Made by a program: the position numbers and the translations under genes
Shown: positions 4,954 to 5,020 of the stretch, in pieces
Layout: the number at the start of each line of letters is the position of its first letter
Position numbering within the stretch: position 1 is the first letter of the stretch
Origin: Chloroflexota bacterium
Lineage (GTDB): Bacteria; Chloroflexota; Chloroflexia; QHBQ01; JADMIH01
Assembly: GCA_015478675.1 (NCBI GenBank)
Contig: JADMIH010000235.1
Location: 1-5,020, forward strand
Direction of reading: 5' to 3'
Length of the DNA: 5,020 nucleotides
The notes under the pieces: generated by a model
The model's input: only the letters and a program-made list of their open reading frames with translations
Told to the model about the DNA's origin: nothing
Databases searched by the model: none

Positions 4954-5020
4954 ATGAAGGTTATCGTGCAGATTCCGTGCTATAACGAAGAGCAGACGCT
5001 GCCCCTTGTCATGCAGGATA
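4954..5020 (+). CDS. Family 2 glycosyltransferase, first 22 codons (cut by the window edge)
   Basis: Only the N-terminus is present: MKVIVQIPCYNEEQTLPLVM and two more residues. A hydrophobic beta strand followed by IPCYNEEQTLP is the start of the GT-A nucleotide-binding fold of family 2 glycosyltransferases, as in dolichol-phosphate mannose synthase-like and polyprenyl-phosphate glycosyltransferases, which move a sugar from a nucleotide sugar to a lipid or glycan acceptor. The ATG at 4954 follows AGAGGA (4939-4944) by 9 nt, and a TTGACC-N17-TAAAAT promoter lies upstream, so the start is well supported. Acceptor, membrane segments and exact subfamily lie outside the window. Together with the upstream aminotransferase it hints at a glycan region, but the two are transcriptionally separated. 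Confidence 0.85.
   Translation, partial: MKVIVQIPCYNEEQTLPLVMQD

Overview
The window holds six protein-coding genes of a GC-rich bacterium (two cut by the window edges) and two intergenic stretches built from G/C-rich palindromic repeats. The gene content is housekeeping plus the edge of a sugar/glycan region. The lineage cannot be fixed from this sequence. The style of Mfd and of the edge glycosyltransferase, a Pth with a long tail, and runs of 'CCCTCACCCC...CCCTCTCCC...GGGAGAGGG' intergenic repeats are reminiscent of Chloroflexota. That is an inference with modest confidence.

Layout, left to right. Positions 1-1453 (minus strand) carry the first 484 residues of Mfd, the transcription-repair coupling factor. 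Positions 1450-2256 (minus) carry pth, peptidyl-tRNA hydrolase, whose stop overlaps the mfd start as ATGA, so the two form a pth-mfd operon. This is a well-known gene neighbourhood; B. subtilis has spoVC(pth)-fin-mfd. Positions 2257-2566 are a divergent control region with a pth promoter, a palindromic repeat cluster and an rdgB promoter. Positions 2567-3190 (plus) carry the RdgB/HAM1-type XTP/dITP pyrophosphatase. Positions 3208-3648 (minus) carry a 4HBT/hot-dog acyl-CoA thioesterase that converges on rdgB with a 17-bp gap. Positions 3675-4634 (plus) carry a compact DegT/DnrJ/EryC1-type PLP aminotransferase, divergent from the thioesterase. Positions 4635-4953 hold a second copy of the repeat cluster, a strong hairpin terminator, a further long inverted repeat and a promoter. 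Positions 4954-5020 (plus) are the first 22 codons of a family 2 glycosyltransferase.

Mfd, Pth and RdgB are all genome or translation quality-control enzymes: Mfd clears stalled RNA polymerase, Pth recycles peptidyl-tRNA, and RdgB removes deaminated nucleotides. The aminotransferase and glycosyltransferase could mark the start of a sugar or cell-envelope region, but they are separated by a terminator and a new promoter.

I found no clear new system. The most interesting signals are: the paired modular repeat clusters bracketing the rdgB-thioesterase-aminotransferase block; two minus-strand promoters whose -10 boxes lie only 7-8 nt from the ATG, suggesting leaderless mRNAs; a tandem GTTGACCG motif with an inverted half-site at the glycosyltransferase promoter; the Pth tail; the short aminotransferase; and a G-over-C bias of the plus strand that appears to ignore gene direction.
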